A stretch of DNA of 64,000 nt from Pseudonocardia acidicola (GTDB lineage: Bacteria > Actinomycetota > Actinomycetes > Mycobacteriales > Pseudonocardiaceae), in assembly GCF_012911935.1 (NCBI RefSeq), contig NZ_JAAXLA010000015.1, forward strand, positions 44,336-108,335, read 5' to 3'. Below the pieces are notes generated by a model. It saw only the letters and a list, made by a program, of their open reading frames with translations. It ran no database searches and was not told the DNA's origin. Within the stretch, counting starts at the first letter, position 1. Each line of letters opens with the position of its first letter. Shown piece by piece: positions 32,424 through 40,567 of this stretch. Both the position numbers and the translations under genes were made by a program.

Positions 32424-33740
32424 GTGTCCGAGTTCCGGATGCCGTCGCTCGGCGCGGACATGGAGGAGGGCACCGTCCTGGAATGGCTGGTCGGGCCCGG
32501 GGACCCGGTGCGCCGCGGCGACGTGGTGGCCGTCGTCGACACCGACAAGGCGGCCATCGACGTGGAGTGCTTCGACTCCGGCGTGATCGAGCGGTTGCTC
32601 GTGCAGCCCGGCGAGAAGGTCGCGGTCGGCACCCCGCTGGCCGTCATCGGCGCCGCACCGCCGGCCGCGGAACCGGGGGGCTCGGCGCCGCCGCAGCCCG
32701 CGCCGCAGCCCCTGCCGGCGGTGCAGCCGGTCCCGCACCCGGCGGTGCTCTCGCCGCTGATCCGCAGGCGCGCCGCGGCGGCCGGCCTGGACATGGCCAC
32801 GCTGACCGGCAGCGGTCCGGGCGGGATCGTCACCGCGGCCGACGTCGAGCACGCCCTGCACCGCGCCGCTGCGGTCGCGGCGCCCCCGGAGCCGGCCGTC
32901 GTCGCTGCGGCCCCCGCCGCACGCCCCCGCGTCTCGCCCTATGCCCGGCGGCTCGCCGTCGGACGCGGGCTGGATCCGGCGACGCTGCGCGGCTCGGGCG
33001 CCGACGGCGTGGTGCGTGCCCGCGACGTGCCCGCAGCCACGGCCCCGGGGACCGGTACCGAAGCGGCCCGCGACGGGGCCGCCGGCATGCGCCGGGCGAC
33101 AGCGGCCCTGATGGCCCGGTCGAAGCGGGAGATCCCGCACTACTACCTGGCGCTGGACATCGACCTGGGCCCCGCGCTGGAGTGGCTGCGCACCCACAAC
33201 CGGGAGGTCCCGGTCGCCGCGCGGGTGCTCCCGGCGGCGGTCCTGCTGCGCGCGGTGGTGCTGGCCGCGGGAGCCGTCCCCGAACTCAACGGGCACTGGG
33301 TCGAGGACCACTTCGTCGCCGGCGACGGGGTCCACCTCGGGGTCGCGGTGTCGCTGCGCGGCGGAGGCCTGGTGGCGCCGGTCATCAGGGACGCCGGCGC
33401 GCTGGGGCTCGACGACCTGATGGCCCGGGTGCGCGAGGCCGGGGAGCGCGCCCGCACCGGGCGGCTGCGCTCGTCGGAGGCCGGCGGAGCGACCATCACC
33501 GTGACGAACCTCGGTGAGCTCGGTGTGGACTCCGTCGACGGCGTGATCCACCCACCGCAGGTGGCGCTCGTCGGGTTCGGTGCCGTCCGGCCCCGGCCCT
33601 GGGCCGACGGCGACGCGGTCGTCGTGCGCCCGGTCGTCACCGCCACCTTGTCCGCCGACCACCGCGCCACCGACGGTGCGGTGGGTGCGCGCCTGCTGCG
33701 CGAGATCGACCGATGCCTGCGACGACCCGAGGAGCTGTGA
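32424..33740 (+). CDS. Dihydrolipoamide acyltransferase (E2) with one lipoyl and two subunit-binding domains
   Basis: A 438-residue E2 core enzyme. The lipoyl domain covers residues 1-75, with the lipoylated Lys in DTDKAAIDVE near 42. Two peripheral-subunit-binding domains follow, separated by Pro/Ala linkers: SPLIRRRAAAAGLD onward (about 112-150) and SPYARRLAVGRGLD onward (about 172-210). The catalytic domain ends with SADHRATDG near 411-419 holding the active-site His and Asp. Most E2 proteins have a single binding domain, so the pair is unusual. No E3 gene is in the operon. Confidence 0.92.
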   Translation: MSEFRMPSLGADMEEGTVLEWLVGPGDPVRRGDVVAVVDTDKAAIDVECFDSGVIERLLVQPGEKVAVGTPLAVIGAAPPAAEPGGSAPPQPAPQPLPAVQPVPHPAVLSPLIRRRAAAAGLDMATLTGSGPGGIVTAADVEHALHRAAAVAAPPEPAVVAAAPAARPRVSPYARRLAVGRGLDPATLRGSGADGVVRARDVPAATAPGTGTEAARDGAAGMRRATAALMARSKREIPHYYLALDIDLGPALEWLRTHNREVPVAARVLPAAVLLRAVVLAAGAVPELNGHWVEDHFVAGDGVHLGVAVSLRGGGLVAPVIRDAGALGLDDLMARVREAGERARTGRLRSSEAGGATITVTNLGELGVDSVDGVIHPPQVALVGFGAVRPRPWADGDAVVVRPVVTATLSADHRATDGAVGARLLREIDRCLRRPEEL

Positions 33741-34012
33741 TGGCCAGACCCCGGCACGACCTGACCGCCTCGCAGGCCCGCGCGCTGGTGCTCGACGTCC
33801 TGCGCACGGTCGCCCCCGGCCCCGAGCTCGACGACCTCGGCCCGCACGACGACCTGCGGGAGACCCTGGGGCTGGACTCACTGGACTTCCTCGCGGTGGT
33901 GACCCGGGTCAGCGAGCGGACCGGGCAGCGGATCGAGGAGGACGATTACGACCGGCTCGCCGACCTCGCCGGCTGGGTGAATCTGCTCAGTGCACCGGGC
34001 CGAACCGCCTGA
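33740..34012 (+). CDS. Acyl carrier protein-like protein
   Basis: A 90-residue acidic helical protein with the phosphopantetheine-attachment motif LGLDSLDFLAVV, the Ser near residue 47. The ATG at 33740 overlaps the E2 stop in TGATG, so it belongs to the acs-pdh operon. An acyl carrier behind an acyl-CoA synthetase and a 2-oxoacid dehydrogenase suggests that an acyl group is channelled to a carrier protein. The partner enzymes are not evident here. Confidence 0.85.
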   Translation: MARPRHDLTASQARALVLDVLRTVAPGPELDDLGPHDDLRETLGLDSLDFLAVVTRVSERTGQRIEEDDYDRLADLAGWVNLLSAPGRTA

Positions 34013-34031
34013 TCGGCGCGATCCGGGGTGC

Positions 34032-34067
34032 GGGCCCGAGGACCCCGCATCCGGGGCCTCCCGGCCC
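34032..34067. promoter_or_regulatory. Tandem DosR-like boxes upstream of the third USP gene
   Basis: Two matches lie 22 bp apart: GGGCCCGAGGACCC (34032-34045) and GGGCCTCCCGGCCC (34054-34067). Both fit GGG[AC]C-N4-G-N-CCC without mismatch, although their centres are GC-rich. The nearer one ends 67 bp before the USP start. DosR targets in mycobacteria commonly have two boxes at this spacing, which raises plausibility. Confidence 0.4.
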
Positions 34068-34134
34068 TGCGTGCCGGCACCGGATCGCGACCACGCTGGT
34101 CGCAGCGGTGTGACAGGCCTCCCGAGGAGATCGT

Positions 34135-35055
34135 GTGAACCAGCAGAGCAGCCCCGAGGCGCCCGTGGTCGTCGGGGTCAACGGAACCGAGACCGCACTG
34201 CGGGCGGTCGTCTGGGCGGCGGGCGAGGCCCGGCTGCGCGCCCTGCCGCTGCGGATCGTGCACGCGGCGCCCTACGCCGCCGAGCGGACCGGACCCCTGC
34301 GGCGCCACGCCACCGGCATCCTGGCCCGCGCCTACACGGTCGCGCGGCACCGGGAACCCTCGGTCGCCGTCCACACCGAGCGGCTCGACCACGAGCCGGT
34401 GCGCTCGCTACTGGAGGAAGCCGGACAGGCTCAGCTCCTGGTGCTCGGCATGGTCGGCGGGGACCGGCCCGAGGAGGTGCTGCTCACCTCCACCGCGTTG
34501 CGGGTCAGCGGCCGGGCCCCCTGCCCGGTGGTCGTGGTGCGCGGCAAGTCCGCCGCGGCGTACGCAGGCCGCCCCGTCCTGGCCGGGATCGACGACCCGG
34601 CGGCCGACTCGGCCGCCCTCGCCGCGGCCTTCGAGGACGCCCGGCGGCGCGGCACGCCGCTGATCGTGCTGCACGCCCGGCACGGCCGGGTGAGCGAGCA
34701 CCTCGCCGGTCGCGACGCCGAGGCCCAGGCCGAGGCGCTGGAGCGGTTCACCGAGGCGATGGCGCCGTGGCGACTGCGCTACCCCGACGTCCAGGCCGAC
34801 GTGCAGGTGCTGCGCGGTGGACCGGTGGACCTGCTGCTGCAGGAGGCCGTGCACGCCCGGCTGGTCGTGCTCGGCACCCGCGCGCACCACGCCGCCGAGC
34901 GCGCCGTCCACGGCTCGACCAGCCGCGAGGTGATCCGCTCCTGCCCGTGCCCGGTCGAGGTGGTGAACCCCGACGTCGCCCCGCTGGAGACCACGGGACC
35001 GGCCACGACGGCCACGCCCCCGTCGGTGGCGGGGACACCGGGCCGGCCGAGCTGA
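34135..35055 (+). CDS. Tandem-domain universal stress protein with altered nucleotide loops
   Basis: A 306-residue protein with two UspA folds (about residues 10-145 and 152-285), recognised by [24 protein letters not shown] and CPVEVVN strands. The ATP-binding loop is degenerate in both: the first reads GMVGGDRPEEVLLTST with the late Gly lost, the second GTRAHHAAERAVHGST with the second Gly replaced by Ala. It may not bind ATP like the other two USPs in this window. The GTG at 34135 follows GAGGAG. Confidence 0.85.
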   Translation: MNQQSSPEAPVVVGVNGTETALRAVVWAAGEARLRALPLRIVHAAPYAAERTGPLRRHATGILARAYTVARHREPSVAVHTERLDHEPVRSLLEEAGQAQLLVLGMVGGDRPEEVLLTSTALRVSGRAPCPVVVVRGKSAAAYAGRPVLAGIDDPAADSAALAAAFEDARRRGTPLIVLHARHGRVSEHLAGRDAEAQAEALERFTEAMAPWRLRYPDVQADVQVLRGGPVDLLLQEAVHARLVVLGTRAHHAAERAVHGSTSREVIRSCPCPVEVVNPDVAPLETTGPATTATPPSVAGTPGRPS

Positions 35056-35081
35056 CCGACCCCGCGACGGGCCGGCGTGCA

Positions 35082-35477
35082 TCAGCGCGTGGGCCGTGCC
35101 CGGCCGCTGCGCAGGTGGCGCGCGGTCGCGGCCGCCCACATCAGCACGATCGCGGCGACGCCGACCGTGAGTGCCGCCAGGCTCCCGGTGACGATGGCCG
35201 ACAGGCCGAAGGCCAGCGCGACGATCCCGACGGCGCCCAGCAGTCCCGCCCCGATCCGGCCCACCGTCTCGACCCGCCCACCGACCCAGAACGCCGCTGT
35301 CCCGGCGAGCAGGCCGATGGCCGCGACGCCCCGCGGCCCCGGGACGACCGGCAGACCGGGACGGACCGCGTCGACGACCACGAGCAGCACCACGATCCCC
35401 ACCAGGACACCCGCGGCCGTGTCCCGCCAGGTCAGCCCGCCCGGGGGCGGGCCCGGGGCGTCGTCGGACGGGCTCAC
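35082..35477 (-). CDS. Small membrane protein of unknown function
   Basis: A 131-residue protein with four predicted membrane helices (around residues 21-38, 48-66, 74-94 and 97-115), a Pro-rich N-terminus and an Arg-rich C-terminus. No family is recognised. It converges on the third USP and precedes nothing obvious in the same direction; codon use fits its neighbours, so it is probably expressed. Confidence 0.6.
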   Translation of the reverse strand: MSPSDDAPGPPPGGLTWRDTAAGVLVGIVVLLVVVDAVRPGLPVVPGPRGVAAIGLLAGTAAFWVGGRVETVGRIGAGLLGAVGIVALAFGLSAIVTGSLAALTVGVAAIVLMWAAATARHLRSGRARPTR

Positions 35478-35530
35478 CCCGTCACCCCCGGATCGGCTGT
35501 CGATGTCATGAAGGCCCGATCGATTCCCTG

Positions 35531-36067
35531 TCAGGCCCCGGCGCGCGGGAACTCCTGGGGGCGGGCTGCGAGCCGATCCGCGATGCCGGCGGCCCAGGCG
35601 TCGATCTCGTCCCAGTCACGGAAGTCGCCGTAACGCCCTACCACGGCGAAGAGGACGCGTCCGGCCCGTGAGGTGTTCTGTTCCTTCCGGTAGGCACCGG
35701 AGAACAGGCGGTGGTCCCGCGGCTCGACGAGGCCACGGAAACCGGCGATCACCTTCGGCCCTTCCGACCGGGCGAGCCGTCGCAAGGGCCGGTGCAGGGC
35801 CGCCGGCATCCCGACACTGAACAGCCACACCGGTCGCCGGCGGAGGATGTCGGCGTTCTGCCGCACGAACCGCGCCGCCTGCTCGAGCCAGGCTCCGTTG
35901 TGGATGGCGCTACCGAGCACCAGCGCGTCGTAGCGGCCCGCGTCCGTCACCCGGTCCAGGGCGAGGACCTCGACGCCGTGTCCGCGTTCGGCCAATCGGG
36001 CCGCCACCCGCTCGGCGATCTCCCGCGTCGAGCCGTATGCGCTCGCGTATCCGACCAGTACCGACAT
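35531..36067 (-). CDS. Flavodoxin-domain protein (HemG-like)
   Basis: A 178-residue protein with an N-terminal FMN-binding flavodoxin fold: MSVLVGYASAYGSTREIAER gives the phosphate loop ASAYGST at residues 8-14, and LVLGSAIHNGAWL the next flavin loop near 50-62. The later part, with FSVGMPAALHRP and a DWDEIDAWA segment near the C-terminus, matches the protoporphyrinogen-oxidase/flavodoxin-like group. It may be a redox partner rather than a haem enzyme. The ATG at 36067 follows GGGGGA. Confidence 0.82.
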   Translation of the reverse strand: MSVLVGYASAYGSTREIAERVAARLAERGHGVEVLALDRVTDAGRYDALVLGSAIHNGAWLEQAARFVRQNADILRRRPVWLFSVGMPAALHRPLRRLARSEGPKVIAGFRGLVEPRDHRLFSGAYRKEQNTSRAGRVLFAVVGRYGDFRDWDEIDAWAAGIADRLAARPQEFPRAGA

Positions 36068-36126
36068 GCTGTCCCCCGGAAGCTCGACTCCGGGCCCAGC
36101 TTCCGCGTCCGCTGCCGGCGTTCGAA

Positions 36127-36140
36127 GTGCTGATGGTCCC
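36127..36140. promoter_or_regulatory. Possible DosR-like half box upstream of the flavodoxin gene
   Basis: GTGCTGATGGTCCC has the perfect right half GGTCCC seen in the kdp boxes but a degraded left half. It lies 60 bp upstream of the flavodoxin start. Low confidence on sequence alone. Confidence 0.2.
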
Positions 36141-36187
36141 CGCTTCGCAGGGCTTCCAGCGGCCCCGGCGCGCACCGGTCCGGGTGG

Positions 36188-37453
36188 CTAGCTGAACGTC
36201 TGCCAGAAGAGCCATCCGTTCAGCACGATGATCAGCGCCGCGGCCACGGCGGCCAGGGCGGTGGTGGCCCGCCGGTTGACCAGCTCACCCATCACGTCGG
36301 GGCGGCGGGTCAGCAGGACGAGTGGCACCAGGGCGAAGGGGATGCCGAAGGACAGCACCACCTGCGACAGCACCAGCGCCTGGGTGGGGTCGATGCCGAC
36401 GCCCAGCACGACCAGGGCAGGGGCGAGGGTGAGCACACGGCGCAACAGCAGGGGAATGCGGCGCTGGATGAAGCCCTGCATCACGACCTGCCCGGCGTAG
36501 GTCCCCACCCCGGAGGAGGCGAATCCCGAGGCCAGCAGGGCGACCGCGAACGCGAACGCGGCCGGCTGGTCGAGCACCCGGGCCAGGCCGGCGTGCACCC
36601 CTTCGAGGGTGTCGATTCCCGGGACGCCGGAGCCGAAGAACAGCGCCGCGGAGACCACCAGCATCGCCGCGTTCACGACGCCGGCCAGCCCCATCCCGAG
36701 AAGCACGTCGAGCTGCTGATGGCGCAGCAGGAACCTGCGCTCGACGGCGTCGGCGGCCGGGATGCGCCGCTGGGTCATCGCGGAGTGCAGGTAGATCACG
36801 TGCGGCATCACGGTGGCGCCGAGGATGCCGGTCGCCAGCAGCAGGCTGTCGGCTCCGTCGAATCGGGGCACCAGACCCGCCGCGAGCTCGGCCGGGGCGA
36901 TGTGCACGCGCAGGGTGGTGGCGACGAAGCCGAGCAGGATCACCCCGAGCAGCCCGGTGATGGCCAGTTCGAAGGGGCGGTAGCCCTTGGCCTGCAGAGC
37001 CAGCAGCGCGAACGCGACCAGGCCGGTGATCAGCCCACCGGTGAACAGCGGGATGCCGAACAGGAGGTTCAGGGCGATCGCGCCGCCGATCACCTCGGCC
37101 AGGTCGGTGGCGATCGCGACCAGCTCGGCCTGAACCCACATGCCGCGGGAGACGGCGCGTGGAAAGTGCTTGTGGCACAGCTCGGGCAGGTTGTGTCCGG
37201 TGGCCAGGCCGAGCTTCGCCGACAGGGCCTGGATGAGCATCGCCAGCAGGTTCGCGCCGAGGATGACCCACAGCAGCAGGTACCCGAACTGGGCACCGGC
37301 GGAGAAGTTCGTGGCGAAGTTGCCGGGGTCCACGTACGCGATGGCCGCGACGAACGCCGGGCCGAGCAGCGGCAGCCGCCCGCGGAACCCGCCGCGGGCC
37401 CGGAGCTCGGCGACCGTCGGCGGGGTCGCCCTGCTCATTCCGGTGGCGCTCAC
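36188..37453 (-). CDS. mntH: Nramp-family divalent metal (Mn2+) transporter
   Basis: A 421-residue inner-membrane H+/Mn2+ symporter with about eleven helices. The metal-binding helix-1 motif DPGNFATN is at residues 42-49 and the helix-6 motif MPHVIYLHSA near 218. It overlaps the DtxR-type regulator by 4 bp (GTGA) and is cotranscribed with it. GTG at 37453 is taken as start; an ATG five codons later is an alternative. Mn2+ is favoured over Fe2+ because the paired regulator has MntR-like metal ligands. Confidence 0.95.
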   Translation of the reverse strand: MSATGMSRATPPTVAELRARGGFRGRLPLLGPAFVAAIAYVDPGNFATNFSAGAQFGYLLLWVILGANLLAMLIQALSAKLGLATGHNLPELCHKHFPRAVSRGMWVQAELVAIATDLAEVIGGAIALNLLFGIPLFTGGLITGLVAFALLALQAKGYRPFELAITGLLGVILLGFVATTLRVHIAPAELAAGLVPRFDGADSLLLATGILGATVMPHVIYLHSAMTQRRIPAADAVERRFLLRHQQLDVLLGMGLAGVVNAAMLVVSAALFFGSGVPGIDTLEGVHAGLARVLDQPAAFAFAVALLASGFASSGVGTYAGQVVMQGFIQRRIPLLLRRVLTLAPALVVLGVGIDPTQALVLSQVVLSFGIPFALVPLVLLTRRPDVMGELVNRRATTALAAVAAALIIVLNGWLFWQTFS

Positions 37454-38163
37454 TCGGTACCCCGCCGGGGTGCCTGCCCGGCGACGGCCTCGGCGGCCCC
37501 CGGGAGGATCCTGCCGTGGACGAGCCTGGTCAGCGGCCCGCCCAGGGCGTGCCGATCACCACTGGGGACGCGCACCCAGCGCGGGCCGCCGAACGGGGCC
37601 TGCTCCTCGACCTGCAGGACCGCTCCGGGACGTATGCCGAGTTCTCCGAGGTAGCGCAGCGCCGCGCTGTCGCGGTCGGAGACTCGCTCGACCCGGAACC
37701 GGCAGCCTGCGGGTGCGGCGTCGAGCGGATCGCCCCACGCCTCGTCGTGCCGGCCGTGCCGGGGCGGGATCGGATCGCCGTGCGGGTCCCGGGCCGGGTG
37801 GCCGAGGGCGGCGTCGATGCGCTCCTCGAGCCGGTCGCTGAGCGCGTGCTCGAGCAGTTCGGCCTCGGCGTGCACCTCGTCCCACGGCACACCGAGAGCG
37901 GTGGCCAGGTAGGTCTCCAGCAGCCGGTGGCGGCGGACGACGCGCAGCGCCGCGTTCTCGCCTCGTTCGGTGAGCTGCAGCTGTCTACTGTCCGGCCGCA
38001 CGACGAGCCGGCCCTGCTCGAGGCGCTTCATCATCGCCGAGACCGACGGGGACGACACCCCGAGCTCCTGGGCCAGCACACCGGTCGTCACCGTCTCTCC
38101 CCGGGAGCTCAGCCCGTAGATGACTTTGAGGTAATCCTCGATCGCCGGGGAGATAGCCACCAT
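37450..38163 (-). CDS. DtxR/MntR-family metal-dependent transcriptional regulator
   Basis: A 237-residue regulator: winged helix (residues 1-60), dimerisation domain with HRLLETYL near 79 and the metal cluster VHAEAELLEH near 97-106, then a C-terminal SH3-like domain with PSGD. Two ligand positions resemble MntR (Asp in the AIEDYL start, Glu rather than Cys in EAELLEH) rather than iron-sensing IdeR, although Lys occupies another MntR ligand position. It should sense Mn2+ and repress itself and the Nramp transporter downstream. The promoter is leaderless. Confidence 0.92.
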   Translation of the reverse strand: MVAISPAIEDYLKVIYGLSSRGETVTTGVLAQELGVSSPSVSAMMKRLEQGRLVVRPDSRQLQLTERGENAALRVVRRHRLLETYLATALGVPWDEVHAEAELLEHALSDRLEERIDAALGHPARDPHGDPIPPRHGRHDEAWGDPLDAAPAGCRFRVERVSDRDSAALRYLGELGIRPGAVLQVEEQAPFGGPRWVRVPSGDRHALGGPLTRLVHGRILPGAAEAVAGQAPRRGTE

Positions 38164-38171
38164 GAGTTCGG

Positions 38172-38177
38172 ACTATA
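38172..38177 (-). promoter_or_regulatory. -10 element of a leaderless promoter for the DtxR/MntR gene
   Basis: On the minus strand TATAGT ends 8 bp before the ATG at 38163. A -10 at this distance places transcription start at or next to the initiation codon, so the mRNA would be leaderless, which is common in actinomycetes. There is no ribosome binding site in front of the ATG, consistent with this. Confidence 0.6.
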
Positions 38178-38182
38178 GACAT

Positions 38183-38203
38183 GGCTATCTGATGTGGATA
38201 GCC
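38183..38203. promoter_or_regulatory. Inverted repeat, probable MntR operator
   Basis: GGCTATC (38183-38189) and GATAGCC (38197-38203) form a perfect 7-bp inverted repeat with a 7-bp spacer, directly upstream of the -10 element of the regulator gene. A third copy of the half-site, GATAGCC, lies at 38152-38158 just inside the gene. Placement over the promoter suggests autorepression. Confidence 0.6.
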
Positions 38204-38215
38204 CTCACGACGCAA

Positions 38216-38791
38216 TCAGTCGGCCTCGAAACGGGGCGGTGGGTGAGCATGCGGCGCGGCCCGGTCGAGGTCCGCCGAGCGCAGCCGGAACACCTGCAGG
38301 GTCAGCCCGAAGTACTTGTCGGTCTCGCCGACCCAGATCATCCCGTTGCGGCGCACGGTGGCCGCGGCGCGCGTATTGCCCGGCCTGACGACCGCGAACA
38401 CCTCGTCGATGTCCTGGCTGAACGCCCACTCCGCAATGGCGTACGTCGCTTCGTTGGCGTAGCCGTGGCCCCACGCATCCGGCTTGAGCTGCCAGCCGAT
38501 CTCCAGGTCCTCGTTGCCCGGGGGAAGCGGCAGCAGATGCGCTCCCCCGATGAGAGCGCCGTCCGCGGTGCGGTCGATGGCCCACCGGCCGGCCGGCGGG
38601 TCCAGCCGGGCGTCCTCGGCGACCCACTGCTGCACCAGCAGCCGCATCGCCACCGGGTCCTGGGGCCGCCCCATGGCCGGGCTGAGCCAGCGCGCGACCT
38701 CCGGGTTCCCGTAGACCTCCAGCGCGGCGGGCGTGTCGTCGACGTGCCAGGGCCGCAGCACCAACCGCTCGGTCACCAGACGCTGCGACAC
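38216..38791 (-). CDS. GNAT-family N-acetyltransferase (RimJ/RimL type)
   Basis: A 191-residue acetyl-CoA-dependent transferase. TERLVLRPW near residues 6-14 opens the RimJ/RimL-like fold, DLEIGWQLKPDAWGHGYANE near 105-125 covers the acetyl-CoA site, and the PGNTRAAATVRRNGM segment near 148 is typical. The substrate is unknown. The GTG at 38791 follows GGAGG; that ribosome site overlaps the end of a KdpE-like remnant. A longer in-frame start lies inside the remnant. Confidence 0.88.
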   Translation of the reverse strand: MSQRLVTERLVLRPWHVDDTPAALEVYGNPEVARWLSPAMGRPQDPVAMRLLVQQWVAEDARLDPPAGRWAIDRTADGALIGGAHLLPLPPGNEDLEIGWQLKPDAWGHGYANEATYAIAEWAFSQDIDEVFAVVRPGNTRAAATVRRNGMIWVGETDKYFGLTLQVFRLRSADLDRAAPHAHPPPRFEAD

Positions 38792-38795
38792 GTGC

Positions 38796-38894
38796 TCACC
38801 TCCACTTCGAACCGTCGCGCGCAGCCCGGACCGGCCGGGGTTGCAGGCGAAGGGTTCGACGGAACTCGTCGTCAACGACGAGAGCGGTGCTCAT
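38796..38894 (-). pseudogene. Remnant of the N-terminus of a KdpE-like response regulator
   Basis: From the ATG at 38894 the frame encodes MSTALVVDDEFRRTLRLQ and stops after 32 codons, just before the GNAT gene. MSTALVVDDE is the first strand and acidic pocket of a receiver domain as in KdpE, and RTLRLQ resembles the following RALRLN helix. The rest of the receiver, including the phosphorylated Asp, is missing. It is too short to function. The matching C-terminal part lies upstream rather than downstream (39087-38947). Confidence 0.55.
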
Positions 38895-38946
38895 GGGCGC
38901 CTCTGGCTGCGCAACTGAGGCCCGGACCGCCGGTCCGAGTCCGTTC

Positions 38947-39168
38947 TCAGAGCGACGGTACCGGCGTGCGGGGCACGAACGCGAGTCCCAGCCCCGGATA
39001 CGTGATGAGGTACCGCGGGTGGGCCGGATCGGGTTCGAGCTTGCGCCGCAGGCCGGCAAGGTGGACCCGCAGGTGGCTGTTTGCTCGGATGCCCATCGTG
39101 CCCGGCCTCGGGAGGCCACCGGCCAGGGTCTGCGCGACGCGGCCGGTACCGAGGATCCCGATACGCAT
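38947..39168 (-). pseudogene. Chimeric remnant: dinucleotide-binding start joined to a KdpE-like DNA-binding end
   Basis: The 73-codon frame begins MRIGILGTGRVAQTLA, the Rossmann start of an NAD(P)-binding or F420-dependent reductase, and after about 10 junction residues continues RANSHLRVHLAGLRRKLEP and PRYLITYPGLGLAFVP, the recognition helix and wing of an OmpR/KdpE-type regulator. Neither part is complete. It looks like deletion debris joining two former genes. An expressed small DNA-binding protein cannot be ruled out but the domain lacks its N-terminal helices. Confidence 0.55.
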
Positions 39169-39206
39169 GAGGACCCCCGGTGCACCGGAGTGGGTTGCTC
39201 TGTGAC

Positions 39207-39869
39207 TCAGTCCCGTTCCTGCCCCGAGAAGATCTGCAGGAAGAACAGGAAGACGTTGAGGATGTCCAGGAAGATCGACGCTGCCAGCAGGGGTGCGGAG
39301 TCGATGGCCGACGAACGCCGCAGCCGCTGGAAATCGAACATGGTGAGGCCGGCGAAGATCACCAGGCCGAGCACGGAGTAGATCAACGCGCCACCCGGGA
39401 TACGAACGAAGATCAGCACGATCCCGAACACGATGAGGGCCAGCAGCGCCCAGAAGCAGATCCGCGCGAGCGCCGACAGGTCGCGCCGGGTGGCGTAGCC
39501 GGCAGCTCCGAACCCCGCGATGAACAGCGCGGTGGCGCCACCTGCCTGCCAGAGCGCACTCGGGTTGACGCTCGCGTAGTAGGCAAGGGTCATCGCCAGG
39601 GCCAGCCCGAGCAGCAGGCCGAAGGCCGCCAGCAGCACCACGGTCAACTGCCGGGATCTGCGCGCCGCGAACCGCATCCCGATGAGGCAGGCGAAGGCGG
39701 CGATGAACGCGATGATGCCCACGCCGTTGGCGAGGTTGCGGCCCAGGTAGGCGCCGAGGGCGAACAGGGCCACCGTGAACGCGACGTATCCCATCGTCTG
39801 CGCGAACAGGGTGTGGGCCTGATCGCGAGCCGACGACCCGGCTCCTCGATAGTTGAATGACTCATCCAT
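39207..39869 (-). CDS. Bax inhibitor-1/YccA-family membrane protein
   Basis: A 220-residue protein with seven hydrophobic helices from about residue 26. The family pattern is clear in the last two helices: GGALIYSVLGLVIFAGLTMF with DFQRL and AASIFLDILNVFLFFLQIF. Bacterial members form a pH-sensitive Ca2+ leak or interact with membrane proteases such as FtsH. The ATG at 39869 is taken as start. Confidence 0.9.
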   Translation of the reverse strand: MDESFNYRGAGSSARDQAHTLFAQTMGYVAFTVALFALGAYLGRNLANGVGIIAFIAAFACLIGMRFAARRSRQLTVVLLAAFGLLLGLALAMTLAYYASVNPSALWQAGGATALFIAGFGAAGYATRRDLSALARICFWALLALIVFGIVLIFVRIPGGALIYSVLGLVIFAGLTMFDFQRLRRSSAIDSAPLLAASIFLDILNVFLFFLQIFSGQERD

Positions 39870-40567
39870 GACATGCCGCTCTTTCTCCGTGAAGACGTGC
39901 GGGACGGCCAGCACGACATGCGGCCCGGCTCGTAGCCGCCGGCACTGCGGCGGGATCGGCCACGCCGCGACGGTCGAGGTGGTCCGCGGCGTCCGACGTG
40001 GCGGTGCTGCCGGGGTTCTGCCGCCCGGCGGTCACGAATGGCATGGCCCTCCCCCGCCGGCGAGGCGATGATCCGGGCGCCGGTGGACAGCCGCGGATGA
40101 TGCCCTCACCCGCGGGCATCGCGGCGGACCCGGTCGACGATGCTGCCGCTCCACCATCGTCGACCCCCGTGGCGGCGAGGTCTACGAACACCCGGCGGCA
40201 ACCGGCTGCGCTGCTCGAGCACGGAACTGGTCTCGTGATGAGCCGTCAACGTCGCTGATGGCAGCGGGGCCTCACCGCAGCCGGGGGGCGGGGTGCCGGT
40301 TCTCCCTCATCTTGAAGCAGCCACGACACCCGCAGGTTGGACCGTCCGGGAACCAACCCCCCGGCCCTCAGGGCACGCCGGCCCCCACCGCCGACCGGAC
40401 CGCGACGTCATCCAGGACGAGCACTTCTCGTCGCGGCAAGGACACGCGACACTTCTCGTTGCGTCAGGAGTAAGGAGAACTCCCCGGATGGCCCCGGCTC
40501 GGGGTCGGCTCGTTCGGCCTGATGAGCCGGAGGCCGTCCCGACCGCCTCGCCGACCGCGCCCGCGGG
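39870..40567. other. About 0.7 kb without a convincing gene
   Basis: Open frames here on both strands have compositions typical of antisense or random GC-rich sequence, and none shows a family motif. The stretch probably contains the promoter of the Bax-inhibitor-like gene at its left end. A 14-bp direct repeat, CACTTCTCGT(C/T)GCG, occurs at 40422-40435 and 40450-40463. One 14-mer (GGGCACGCCGGCCC, 40371-40384) resembles the DosR-like boxes but has no gene in reach. Confidence 0.5.

Noticed and set aside
40371..40384. GGGCACGCCGGCCC as a further DosR-like box
   Set aside because: It fits the pattern but has no gene start within about 400 bp; such matches are expected by chance in this GC-rich DNA.
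40422..40463. Direct repeat CACTTCTCGTYGCG as a CRISPR or attachment site
   Set aside because: Only two imperfect copies, no array, no tRNA or integrase nearby.
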